Assembly: GCA_022578605.1 (NCBI GenBank)
Contig: MU394096.1
Coordinates: 124,001 to 188,000 of the forward strand
Reading direction: 5' to 3'
Origin: Camillea tinctor
Lineage: Eukaryota; Ascomycota; Sordariomycetes; Xylariales; Xylariaceae
DNA: 64,000 bases
Under the pieces are notes generated by a model. That model ran no database searches. It was not told the DNA's origin and saw nothing but the letters and a program-made list of their open reading frames with translations. Positions 31,941 to 42,419 of this stretch are shown piece by piece. Made by a program: the position numbers and the translations under genes. Within the stretch, counting starts at the first letter, position 1; every line of letters begins with the position of its first letter.

Positions 31941-32490
31941 CAATCAGTTCCATTAGGTACTGGTGGGGTGCACTATAAATGTTAGCGATGCAGTACCAGT
32001 AACCTAGCTTTCACCATCACTCCTACAACAACCAAATATACCATATCCACATTATCCCATATCAGTACCTAGTTAGCAAGTAAGAGACTTAGACAATCAA
32101 CACTTTCATCCACACATCTTATCTCCGCGTACACACTTTGTAAGCCTGCGCATCTCGTTGGCTTGGCTTTCCTTTACGTTTGACCAATGAGGGCAGTCCT
32201 TACCTCAATATTTCGAAGTGATTCTTCTTTTCTGCTTGTTCTCTCAATTGTTAAGATGTCAAGGAGCGTACCAGAAGAGAAATCACTACGTAGTCAACCC
32301 ATCTTTCATTCACTTGAACTACGCTTTACTTTTTTACTGCTAAATCCAATGGCATGCTATTTCTGCGTTGGCAACGCCCATGTCGATCTCGAACAGGACA
32401 ACAAGCACAATATGAGACATCGAGAAAGGTATTCCGCCTCGCACAAGACCAATAGGTAGACTGGTTGACATATCCGCGGATATAGAAAAC

Positions 32491-32533
32491 GAATTAATTG
32501 GTTGTAAGGATGTTGGTAAGCTCAACTACTTGT
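32491..32533 (+). repeat. Dispersed repeat R3, copy 1
   Basis: Core GATGTTGGTAAGCTCAACTA. The partner copy at 35860-35901 reads GATGTTGGTGAGCTCAACTA, and the 20 bp upstream also match loosely (GAATxxxTTGGTT). Confidence 0.65.
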
Positions 32534-32649
32534 TACGGCCTAATCTTGCCACGTACGCATAGACCACCATACGCCGATTAGCTAAACATTCCAGCTTAAG
32601 AGACGGGCATGGCAGAAGGAGTATTTACCTAGTGAGGCGTAGATGCTAA

Positions 32650-32701
32650 AGCCAGCTAAGCCGGTAGCTACAGCTACTAGCTAAGCCGATAGCTACAGCT
32701 A
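32650..32701. repeat. Two-copy tandem repeat of about 26 bp
   Basis: AGCTAAGCCGGTAGCTACAG is followed directly by AGCTAAGCCGATAGCTACAG, each within a unit of about 26 bp. TAGCTA palindromes recur in each unit. Confidence 0.8.
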
Positions 32702-33279
32702 TGGGCGACGATGGTCGGCGTCATTTTATATATATATAAACCGCCGATTCTTAGCTATTAAGAATTAGCAGCTTAAATTACAACTTGGTTACTCGATACG
32801 CCGACATTACTACACGTAACTAAGACCTCATTGTTTAAGAATCCACTATACTCCTGCTAACATAACCCCATTACGGTTAGTTAGGAAACCAACCGTCACA
32901 CTACTGGACTGGCCATCGACAACTCTTTTATACTAAGTACTCAAGGTGCCAGCAACTGATACAGTAAACTCCCTCTATAGCAATACTCCACTTTTCAGGA
33001 ATCTGGATCATTATGAAGCGAATATTGTTATGTGAGAGCAATTTATATGGGAAAAACCCCTGTACGTACACGGCTTTGAAGCTTTTGTGGAGAAATATGA
33101 TCCGTGCACATATCATTATGGCGAGTGTTTACTTCGTTATTGACTCCTCGAGGAGAGTTGAACCAATCAGGATTCCGGCATAAAAAAAGGCAGAAACTCT
33201 ACAGAGCTTCCTACCAAATGATGTGAACACCCCCTGCATCTTGGCATTTCAAAGGTGCTAGCTAGCCACATTACTAAAG

Positions 33280-33310
33280 GGCTGTGCCACTGTGGCTGAC
33301 ATGGTATTTT
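33280..33310 (+). repeat. Dispersed repeat R2, copy 2
   Basis: GCTGTGCCACTGTGGCTGA is followed by CATGGTATTT. See the first copy at 31911. Confidence 0.65.
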
Positions 33311-33949
33311 AGCTATTTTCCTCAGATGACTAGGTTAGCTAGTGAGAAACTGAGACAATACAACTTTTTCGCCCACATGTTATCTGTAGGAGGCTCTGTA
33401 ATTGGGTCGATTTATGCATTGTACATTTTTTACAGGGATGACCATAGACGACATGCCACCACGTCAATCAGCTCAAATATCCTCTCCTATTCGCTGCATC
33501 GATGTATGGTGATATCTGGTAGAAATAAGAGAGCTCCCCTCATTAGGGCTGTTACTATCTATACACAGTTGATAATTATCAGGGTCAGATTGAAGACGAT
33601 TTTACTGCTACTCACGCTAGAAATCCGATGGCGAAAGTAATATACCTACCTCATGGCTCAAGAAACCTCCTACTGATGAGTTTTCACGCGCTTGGCCGTA
33701 TACCTAACGTCTGCCTCCAGCTCTGATCCCAAGTCAAGTAGTGAGGTGATCTCTATTCCGTGCAGAACATCTTATCTTGTTAGGCGGTTGAGAAGCGCTT
33801 AGACTTCTCCAGCTATCTTTTACCCTAACTCATTATACGTCCTAACCGAGTATTTATAGATGGTCAGATTTATTATATCGAGACCTCGGATATTTACACA
33901 GGTTCTAAGAGTAGGCAAACATAACTAATTACAGCTAGTTATTTTATTT

Positions 33950-35369
33950 ATGTCTAACGTTATAAACGAGGCCTCTATGGCTCCGTCATATACAACAATG
34001 TCTCACGAGCGAGTACTATCAGACCTTGTGATGGACTCGAAGCTTGAGACCATAATTACACCGCGGTATACTGAACATAGATTTTATAGTTCGGGAATAT
34101 CAGCGAGTGAGCGGCAGAAACTAACAACAGAGCGTTGGGTTCGAGATGGACCCGATGCCTACATAGGGCAAGGCAGCTTCGGTTCTGTGTATCGGGAGAC
34201 ATGTCTTGGAAAGATTAGAGCCTTGAAGAAGATCCGGAAATTCAAGGCCAGTGAAACGCTTGATTACACAAGAGAGTTAGAAGCTGTTATGAAGTTCTCT
34301 CACCCAAAGGTAACATACTCTATGCAGCTCAAACCACGTATCAATCACCCCTAACCATCGAGGTGCAGTATGCGCATTGCTTCGTACCATCTTTTGGATG
34401 GTTCGAGTCCTCGAATCACGTCTTCATTACTATGGAATATCTAGAACACGGTGATCTAGACAAGCATCTCAATCAGCCACTGCCTGAGCACGAAACGAAG
34501 CAAATAACCACACAAGTACTAGAAGGGCTAAACTATATGCACGAGAATAGATTCGCTCATCGTGACCTAAAGCCAGCAGTATGTAACATACAAAATCTTC
34601 GAAGCGTATAACTAGGAACTAACAGCAGTAGAATATCATGGTTGTTGTACCAGCGCCAGAGTGGTTTGTCAAGATCACAGACTTCGGGGTCAGCAAAAGG
34701 CTGAAGGATGCCACTGCTTTACGAACCAACCAAGGAACTACAGCATACCAAGCCCCGGAAATAATATTACTAGAACAAGGGGGTACTTATACATTTGCAG
34801 TCGACATGTGGTCCCTCGGGGTAATGGTCTACAAGATGATGACGGCTAGGTTAGCCCTCCCAAAACCGATCGATAAGATCAATTACTTCCACGAGCATGT
34901 TGCATTCCCCCTTGAGCATCTCAAAGCAAGGAATGTGACAGAAGATGGGATTGAGTTCATCGTCCAGTTGATGTCACCAAACCCGTCTACCCGGCCAACA
35001 GCGGTGTCTGCAACTGAACATTCCTGGATCAAACCTGATTATCAAGACCTTATCATGACTTCGAATGCCGAATCGTAAGTGTCACATATCACTACACTAC
35101 TAGTATCGAACCTTCAAAAATGAGTTGCTAGGCTGACCAGGAATAATAGTGGTCCCGATGAACTACTCTCTTATCCCTCTTATCCCCGATCAGGGGACGT
35201 GATCGGCTCCGCCAACGCTTCAATAGCCTGGACGGACGAACACGAAACAGTTGGAAAAGGGCACATCATTAGCACCTTAAAAGTAGGTGGTGAAAATAAG
35301 GAGATGCCACCGACCGGCGATGCACCCTCTCCCCACTTCTCGGTCCCTTTGGTTGAACAATCCGAGTAG
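33950..35369 (+). CDS. Serine/threonine protein kinase, four exons
   Basis: Exons 33950-34309, 34363-34578, 34632-35074 and 35141-35369 keep phase and give 415 aa. The kinase domain is complete: glycine loop GQGSFGSV (73-80), VAIK-type lysine in ALKKIRK (Lys93), HRDLKPAN (His186-Asn193 across an intron), DFG at 209-211, APE at 233-235, and VDMWSLGVMVYKMM. About 70 unstructured Ser/Thr-bearing residues precede it. A C-terminal tail (SGDVIGSANASIAWTDEHE) with no domain follows. All catalytic residues are present, so it is probably active; the pathway is unknown. It stands alone in AT-rich DNA between two copies of repeat R3. The last acceptor at 35140 is the least certain. Confidence 0.85.
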
Positions 35370-35859
35370 TGTTCGGATCCCTTAGACGACCTTGGCTATA
35401 TGGTTGTTCAATTAGATAGATATCTAATGAGCTTTATCGTTGTGAACGATAGAAGACATATTCATGAAATTTAACTAAGCACCAATATTTAACTATTATA
35501 AACGATACTTTTCTGAGAGTGACTTGTACACGGAGTACTCACTTGTTCCCTCCCTATGTACATACTACCACCCATCAGAAGGTCTAGCACACTGCTTATT
35601 AGTCACGGCAAAGACCGGACTGATCTAACCGCAACGTAACCAAAAACAGTGAAAAAAGGGGAAAAAAAAAACCATTACCAAACGTAACGCGCGCCTCCCC
35701 CATTTCTACCGAAGTCGACGACTCCTATATAGCCCATACACTTACTAGCTAGAGTGAAGGGGTCGCTTAGTCAACTTCTAGCCAGCTAACCTATCTATCT
35801 ACTCATCCACTAACTTACTTGCTATTTCACGTTACCATCTCGGCGACGCTGCAGAACAC

Positions 35860-35901
35860 GAATGAGTTGGTTTAAAGATGTTGGTGAGCTCAACTACTGG
35901 G
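35860..35901 (+). repeat. Dispersed repeat R3, copy 2
   Basis: GATGTTGGTGAGCTCAACTA, matching 32491-32533 in the same orientation. Confidence 0.65.
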
Positions 35902-36041
35902 CTGGTCACTAACCCCTATTTTATACCCCTGTAGCACCTGCCTAGCTTCAGGGCGGAGCTGAGAGGGACGTTCCAACCCTAACCAGGTGGTCCCCCCGTC
36001 CCTCCCCTTATGTTCACTAAGTCGTATGAGACTATGAAAAA

Positions 36042-36100
36042 CTAAAGGCTATAAAAAAGCCTTAGTCGACGATGCCCAACCATCATACTGTTAAGTTGCT
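36042..36100 (+). repeat. Degenerate dispersed repeat, copy 2 (first copy at 18885-18943)
   Basis: CTAAAGGC, CTTAGTCGA, GCCCA and TACTGTT blocks occur in the same order and spacing as in copy 1. Confidence 0.5.
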
Positions 36101-36951
36101 TCAGACAATAGTAGTTCCCATAGTCTGCCCTCACAACGGTACGAAAAGGCGAGATATGGCTTGGCTCGACAAGGCAAACGGGACCCGAGTGGAAGAAGGG
36201 CTTCTGTGTTACTCATATAAAAAGAAAAGAAAGTCTACTATAGTTGAGGACGACGGTAGAATTCATCGTGACCTATATTGCAAGTTGGCGGTGCCTGGTT
36301 CCCCCAATCCCCAGAACACTATAAAGAGGACGATCAACTAGTGAGGTCACAGCTTCAATTGGGTGCCCGGGAATCATAACAGGCGTTATGTATTCTCTAC
36401 GTTTTCAAAGGACTTCACACTATTGCGGACAGCTCAGGAAGTCGCGGATCCTAGTTGCCTCGGTGTCTCCTTGAATAAGGGGGTATAAGCACCTATCGGG
36501 ACTCCTTGCCTACTTATATGTAAAGAAACGCCGAATCAGAGTTTATATAGGTATCTAGGTAAAAAACCCTGAATCTTTCTTTTCTTAGGTGACCTTAGGC
36601 GTGCTACACGCCAGTGGCATCCATCGGTCCCTCATAACCTCATATAGCCGAGGGCAGTTGGTCTCCCCTATTCTTAGCTCAATACTCTAGGCATCTCACA
36701 ATAAACTAGCCCGCCATGACTTATTTTTGGATATTGAATATTCTTTTTATTTTTCCTATTCTCGTTTCCTTCCCCCCCACGCCATATTGAACAGCTTAGT
36801 CCCTATTTCTTTTTCCCTTTACTAGCTAAGCACGTGGCTATCATATAACATACACATCATCAATAGTGACAAGCAGAATACTCCTTCATTTCTTAAAAAA
36901 AAACACCACATGTCTAGATGAATGAACTTAGGACTTGAAAGAAGAAGGTAA

Positions 36952-38117
36952 TCATCTCTCCCCAGCCAGGCGTCGGCTCTGCACTTCACCAAGGGCCTTA
37001 GCGCCGCTCAAGAACGTTGCGGTCCCCACGATGCCAGCAACAGGCAGAGTCTGGAACAAGTTCCAGCTGACGTAGTACATGAAGAAGACACCCTCCATGG
37101 CGATTATGGAGCCGAAGAAGACGCCATGCGCGAGTGGCGCATCGCTGAGAGCCTTCGAGAGGTGAGAGACGTTGGCGCCGAGAGCAAGCCACTATATAGT
37201 TATTCCAATTAGCAAATTGTCCAGTTCGTAATTTAAATCCATGCAACAAAAATTGGAGAAGAACATACACCAACGAACAAAGCGGGCACGGTAGCCACCA
37301 CGGCAAGCACGAAAGCGAGAGAGATAACCTTGGGCGGGCTCTTGGGGTCGTCGCGGAAGATGTGGTGGATTTCCTCTTGCTTGCCGTAGCGCAGGGGCTT
37401 CTCGTAGACAACGGGCGAGGCGGTAGGGTCGGTCTTGATCTCGACGTCGAAGATGGGCGTGTTGAGGCCCTCGGACGATCCGAACGAGGCGAGTACTATG
37501 GACGCCTTGAGGGGAGCAGTTGAGGCGGCGAGCTGCACGGGGAGTTCGCTCTGCTTCTACAATGGAGGGGGGAAGATGGTTAGCTAAGGGATATATAAAC
37601 GGAGAGAAGGAGGATAGAAGGGGAGGGTGGGGGGAGGCTTTACAATCTCGACAGTGGCCTTCCCGCTCTCTTTCACGGTCAGCGGGAACGGGGCTTCAAG
37701 GCCGGTGGTGGGCTCCTGCAGAACGACGAAGGCCTGGTGTGGGCGCTTGTCCTTGCCGTCCTCCTGCGCCGTGAGGAGGATCTTCAGCGAGTCGGTGGTT
37801 CCGAGGACAACAGGTTGCGATAGAGGGGCTTTCACGCTGAACCTAGAGGGAGGGTTTGGTTAGCCAATTGAACGATTGAAGCTTTCATTTCTTCTTATTT
37901 TTCATAATTTTCCTCTCCCTCCTCCTCCCCCCCTCTCTCTCCATCCATTCCTTTGTATCTATTATTTCAAGACGTACTTCTCTTTCGAACCTGTGCCGGC
38001 GCCTTTCTTACTGTTCACCGAGACGGTAGCATCTGCGAAACCCCAGGACGAAGCTGCCTGAGCTGCACCAGCAGCCAGGAGCAGTAGTGAGGGCGTTAAG
38101 GAGTAGAGGAATCGCAT
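36952..38117 (-). CDS. SWP1: Oligosaccharyltransferase subunit Swp1 (ribophorin II)
   Basis: Exons 38117-37978, 37842-37644, 37556-37269 and 37191-36952 keep phase and give 288 aa, the usual fungal Swp1 length. An N-terminal signal peptide (MRFLYSLTPSLLLLAAGAAQ) is followed by SSWGFADATVSV. A lumenal beta-rich domain comes next (PLSQPVVLGTTDSLKILLTA; PHQAFVVLQEPTTGLEAPFP). RYGKQEEIHHIFRDDPKSPP is the ribophorin-II signature just before three C-terminal membrane helices (ISLAFVLAVVATVPALFVG; GVFFGSIIAMEGVFFMYYVS; LPVAGIVGTATFLSG). It is part of the ER complex that transfers glycans to Asn. All four exons are supported by GT-AG sites. Confidence 0.93.
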
Positions 38118-38538
38118 GTTATTTTTATTTTTATTTTTTTGCTGTAGTGGGTTGTAGAGGTGAAGAAGGTTGTCGTAGGGTAGAATTGTGTAAGTAAGAA
38201 GAGGTAAGTAGGTAACCTTAAAGTAGGTAATAGGTTATAAGGTAAGGTTCAAATGATGATTAAGGTTGCCAAGTGCTAGCAGAGCTTCAATTGAACAGAA
38301 CACCCGTTCCACTTTTATTTTTGAGGGTGTTAAGACATCCCTGCCAATTGCGCTATGGCTGACGTGGTTTCAGGGACCCACAGTGTGTTTTAGTGCTATT
38401 AGTACTATATACGCACTGTCAGCATTCACCCCCCTTTTACGAAATAGGGGTATCCATAGATCCTGGATACTATATATCAATATTGTAAGGTACGCTATAG
38501 AAAAATCAAAAGTCTATATTATTCCTTCTATCATATCG
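38118..38538. other. Intergenic between SWP1 promoter and cyclase 3' end
   Basis: Contains T-rich SWP1 5' flank and a loose third copy of repeat R2 (38344-38372). A 100-codon + frame (38266-38568) overlaps that repeat and is not believed. Confidence 0.5.
38344..38372 (+). repeat. Dispersed repeat R2, diverged copy 3
   Basis: GCTATGGCTGACGTGGTTT corresponds to CACTGTGGCTGACATGGTAT at 33288, with several mismatches. Confidence 0.4.
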
Positions 38539-39762
38539 TCACAGCTCCTCTCGACTTCGAATCTCTAACCGCTCCTCCTTTTCTCCAACCATAAACTCAT
38601 CCAGCTCCATCCACTCAGCCGTGAAGCCTGCCACTATTCTCGCCCAGTCGTCAACAGCATCACGGTCTAGATGGTCCCCATCGTCCCTCATCGAGTGCCA
38701 CACCGGCGGAAACGGTCCCGGGATAATATGCAGCACGTCCACCCCCCGTCTCAAGAAGGGCACGTGGTCGTCCATAACGTAGCCCACATTCCCCGCGCGA
38801 CGCTGCACCTGTTCCTTGTCCCCATCGATTAGGAACACGCCAGACTTCGGCTTGGTGGTGAGGACGCCGAGCTTACGCATCCGCTCCTCGACCTTAGCCA
38901 TGCCCCGATACGCCCAGTGCGTTTCCGGGAAATACGACGGCACCGTGGGGTCAGGGCCGCCCAGCAGATCAAGCAGCAGGAATAGGTCAATCGACTCGAG
39001 GCGCGTGCGGTACGTCGAAGCAGCCGGGTACAGTTCCGTCTCCCAGCTCTCCGCCATGGCCCTACACTCATCGTCAGTCCACTTAGCGCGCAGCAACCTC
39101 CCCCCACGAAACCAAGAATCACCCTACCTTGCGCCATACAGCGAGTCCTCCTCCGACCACTTATGCCACGCCTCCTCGCCATCCATAAACACGACCTGGA
39201 CGCCCCTCTCCTCCTCCAACCCCAAGCCCGCCTCGCCGTCCGCCTCCATCGCCTCCCACTTGCGCGTGAGCGCCGCATCGATGCTCCGCGCCACATGCAT
39301 CAGCATGGCGCACGGCGCGGCGCTATCCACGGCGCCGACGAAGCCCTCGGGCTCGTACAAGCTATCGTAGTGCGCGACGAGCGTGAGGCGCCCCACGTCG
39401 CCGGCCCGCGCCCACGGCGGGTCGCGCGCGAACACCAGGTTCGCGAAGGGGACGAGGGCGTCGCCCGTGGCCGGGGTGCGGGAGGAGCTGTTCTGCCACT
39501 CGAGGCGCCAGCGCGGCAGCGCGGCGAAGAACCCCGCGAAGTGCCGCTGCGCGGCCTCGGACCCGGGGGTCCCCGGCACGCGGGGGATCAGGAGCGGCGC
39601 GAGCAGGGCCCCGGTTTGGGCGTCTAGGTCTGGGGCGCCGCTGGGGATGCGCCGGAGGGAGGAGTCTGAGAGGGGCGCGTAGGCGAGGAGTGTGGGGATG
39701 CAGATGAGAGTGAGGAGGGCGGACCGGAGGGTCCGCGGGGGATTATGCTCGGAGGAGCGCAT
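38539..39762 (-). CDS. Glutaminyl-peptide cyclotransferase-like M28 family protein
   Basis: Exons 39762-39128 and 39061-38539 join across a 66-nt intron into 385 aa. The N-terminus from MRSSEHNPP has a hydrophobic signal (ALLTLICIPTLLAYA), so the protein is secretory-pathway or membrane-anchored. M28/glutaminyl-cyclase landmarks are LTLVAHYDSLYEPEG (His131), VDSAAP (Asp146), FMDGEEAWHKWSEEDSLYGA (Glu196/Glu197), DDHVPFLRRGVDVLHIIPGP and a late VWHSMRDDGDHLD (third metal-ligand region). The family forms pyroglutamate from N-terminal Gln using one zinc. A true peptidase role is less likely given the DGEEAW motif. The ATG is set at 39762, since the frame upstream has only a GTG. Confidence 0.9.
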
Positions 39763-42419
39763 TATTGCTACGGCTGCGGCGACCACGGGAAGGGGATATG
39801 GTGGTTGAGTTTGCGCTCGCCGACATTAGGAGCAACACCTTGTCTTTTGATGGTAGACAGGGGGGGTTGGTTAAAAGGTGGTCCCTGGGCGCGAATCAAA
39901 AATAGAGGGACAAGCTCGATTGGGAAAGAAATGTGGAAATGCAGATCTGTCAATTGGATGTCTGAGACCGTTTGAGAGACAGGGGGGGGTGGAGGGAAAA
40001 GAGTAGGATCCGCGCCAAGAGAAAACGATGGTTAATTCGCCAATGGGGTATAAGTGAACCTCAAACCTACATATGTATCGATATCTTCGATTCAATGTAA
40101 CACATCTATGTTGGATGAACGATTGATAACCTCTCTTTTTACGAATTAGGAAAGGCTTCAGTGTCGATACTAAGTACTTCGTTGTTACTCAACCACTTGT
40201 AATACCTATCAACGTGCCATTCACTCGTTCTAGTGCTTACCCCCAGGTAAGACAGTTCAATGAGCTTGTTGGCAATTTAGCCACAGACTTACGTATAAAT
40301 ACATACATGTATTATAGATACTCACAGACGTAACCTATACTGTATCAATACTTCTCAACCTCAATAACCATCGCAATAATCCAATCGCTTGACCTACCTA
40401 GCAAGACAGACTACATAAGAGGATCAGGAGCCCTACGAGATATATTGTCCAGCCACTTAGCTATAACTAGAGCTCAGGAACATCTACCAAGCACTCATTA
40501 GTAACTTAATAGGTGGTTAGGGTTCATTCTCAAGTCTTATCATTCAATCACAAAACCACCTTGGAAGATTTCACTCAGATTGGCCAGCCATGAACCTATC
40601 TAGCTCAAGATATCTAGTTCATATTCAGCACAAAGCTGCGTAGCTCAGGATTTTGCATATACTAGCCAGCTGATCTATCTCATCCTAGCCCCCCGTGTTC
40701 TACCACGGCCAGATAGCGCGCACGGGAAAAGAGGCAGAGCTTGATTTATCCTTCACATGGTCCCCTTTTAGAATTTCTTGGTCGCTTGTTACTAAAGCAA
40801 CAAGTCTGTTGCATGTCCACTACATAGCCTTCGCCTCCCCTTTTGGATAAACCAGGTGGGTTCTATACCGAAGTTAGATACCCATAGAAAAGAGGATGAG
40901 GCCAGTTTTATCTCCAGCGCTGTGGCCTCCGTCCTAGCACGGAGACTACTCCGGGAGACATGGCCAATGGGCCGGGGCGGGGCGCGGGAGTCATCCGCGG
41001 AAGGTGGCGAGTGAGGGAGCTCGGTTCCCGTCCCGTTTGATTTATGGAGGATGGACAGAGGACCAGCTCGATAGACAGATGTCAGGTTGAAGACCAGTTA
41101 CATGGAAGCAGTTGGTCTGAGAGTGAGAGTTCGTTGTCTAGTGGATGGGGCGGCGCGATAATCTAACCTCAGGGAAGAGAAAGTGAAAGTACGAAAATAG
41201 AGGGGGCGGGTCTGAAGTCCGTTCCATCACGAGTTTTCTCTTTAAGTTCAAGGGGAAAGGGGGGATATAGATTTTTTCTTACCCCTTTTAACAACTGTGG
41301 CGTTTTGCTAGGCAGAGCTACCCCTTAATTCACCACGACCAACCTACCTGGTTTTGGCTGTTGTTTTCTCCATCTAGGTGGCTATAAAGTCCGACTAGAT
41401 GCCAAGGAATTGTAAAAAGTAGCTTGAGAAACACCTGTACATGATATAATGCTCCCAGACCTAAGCAGCTCGTGATCAGATATCGACCTAGCGACCCGAG
41501 TAAGCTCATTTAATTCATACAGCGCACAACCGAGCGTACCTTTAAATCCACAGCCAAGCCTCTATGACTCGAGATATAGCGGAATATCCTAAACGCTATC
41601 TAGGAGCTAGTTAGCCAGGTGCTACGGTATAAAACGAAAACGCTTACGTGGTCTGGAAACACAACAAGTGGTCATACCCAAAAGTCAACGTATGTATGTC
41701 TTCATGTGGTTGAAATACAACTAACTTAGATTTTACCTATTAGTCCACGTCATACTCAGTCGAGAGCCGAACTCTGCAGCGCCGAACTTTAGCTTAATTC
41801 TTTCTTCGTCGTTTTGTACCGGGAATTGTAGAGGGAGGGAACTATATGAGCGAGCATGCTGGCACCGCTACGCAAGGACCGAGGACTATTATTCATGAAG
41901 CATCATGGGTTTTCGGAAGAAAATATGCTGATGTATCCCTCCTTGGTCGCTGGCTTTTAGGTGACAGAGCCAGTCATCATTTGTCAGCAAGTAGTCACAA
42001 TGCCGATGATATCGTGTGTGATATCTGGGGTGCATATACCCGGCATATCTAGCCCACCTCTTCATGCACGCCCACCTTCAGAATTCCGAGAGAACCATCT
42101 AAACACCCAACAGACTTTTGGAGTGGGCGAGGCTTTTGCGTGGTGAGAGTAGATCTCATTGATGAACACTAGGTAGGTTAGTCAGAATAGACTTTGAAAG
42201 TTACGTGTGAATACATAGTTTAGGTACGTGCGCGCATATACCTGCGCGAATCCCGCAAGTGAAGCTAAAGCTAAATATACGGGATACGTACCAGACCACC
42301 CGCAAGAAGTTTATCGAATATAAATTTTCTTATGGCGGCCGACCCCTTGGGTAGGAAACCCTGCACCCATCTACTCATTATCTTTCATCTCGAAGTCAGT
42401 TGTCCTATTTCCAGCTACA
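39763..42419. other. Intergenic region
   Basis: About 2.7 kb. The cyclase-proximal part is purine/C-rich. The middle is AT-rich with a GC-rich island near 40920-41035 (GGGCCGGGGCGGGGCGCGGG). No convincing coding frame; the + frame at 41846-42052 shows no features. Confidence 0.55.

Larger units (their letters stand above)
30567..33949. other. AT-rich intergenic region with dispersed and tandem repeats
   Basis: About 3.4 kb with no supportable gene. It contains copies of two dispersed repeats (31911-31940, 32491-32533, 33280-33310) and a tandem repeat at 32650-32701. A perfect inverted repeat with arms ATTCTTA and TAAGAAT lies near 32748. Frames at 32187-32459 and 33284-33640 look random and overlap the repeats. 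Confidence 0.6.
35370..36951. other. AT-rich intergenic region with repeat copies
   Basis: Contains R3 copy 2 (35860-35901) and the second copy of the 18.9-kb repeat (36042-36100). The + frame of 89 codons at 36072-36341 starts inside that repeat and shows no family, so it is treated as non-coding. Confidence 0.6.

Noticed and set aside
33284..33640. 118-codon + frame with hydrophobic residues
   Set aside because: It starts inside dispersed repeat R2, and its resemblance to the frame at 38266-38568 comes from the shared repeat.
36072..36341. 89-codon + frame
   Set aside because: It begins within a degenerate dispersed repeat and has no family likeness.
39163..39627. 154-codon + frame rich in Arg/Glu
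   Set aside because: Antisense to the M28 cyclase exon 1, which has all metal-ligand motifs.
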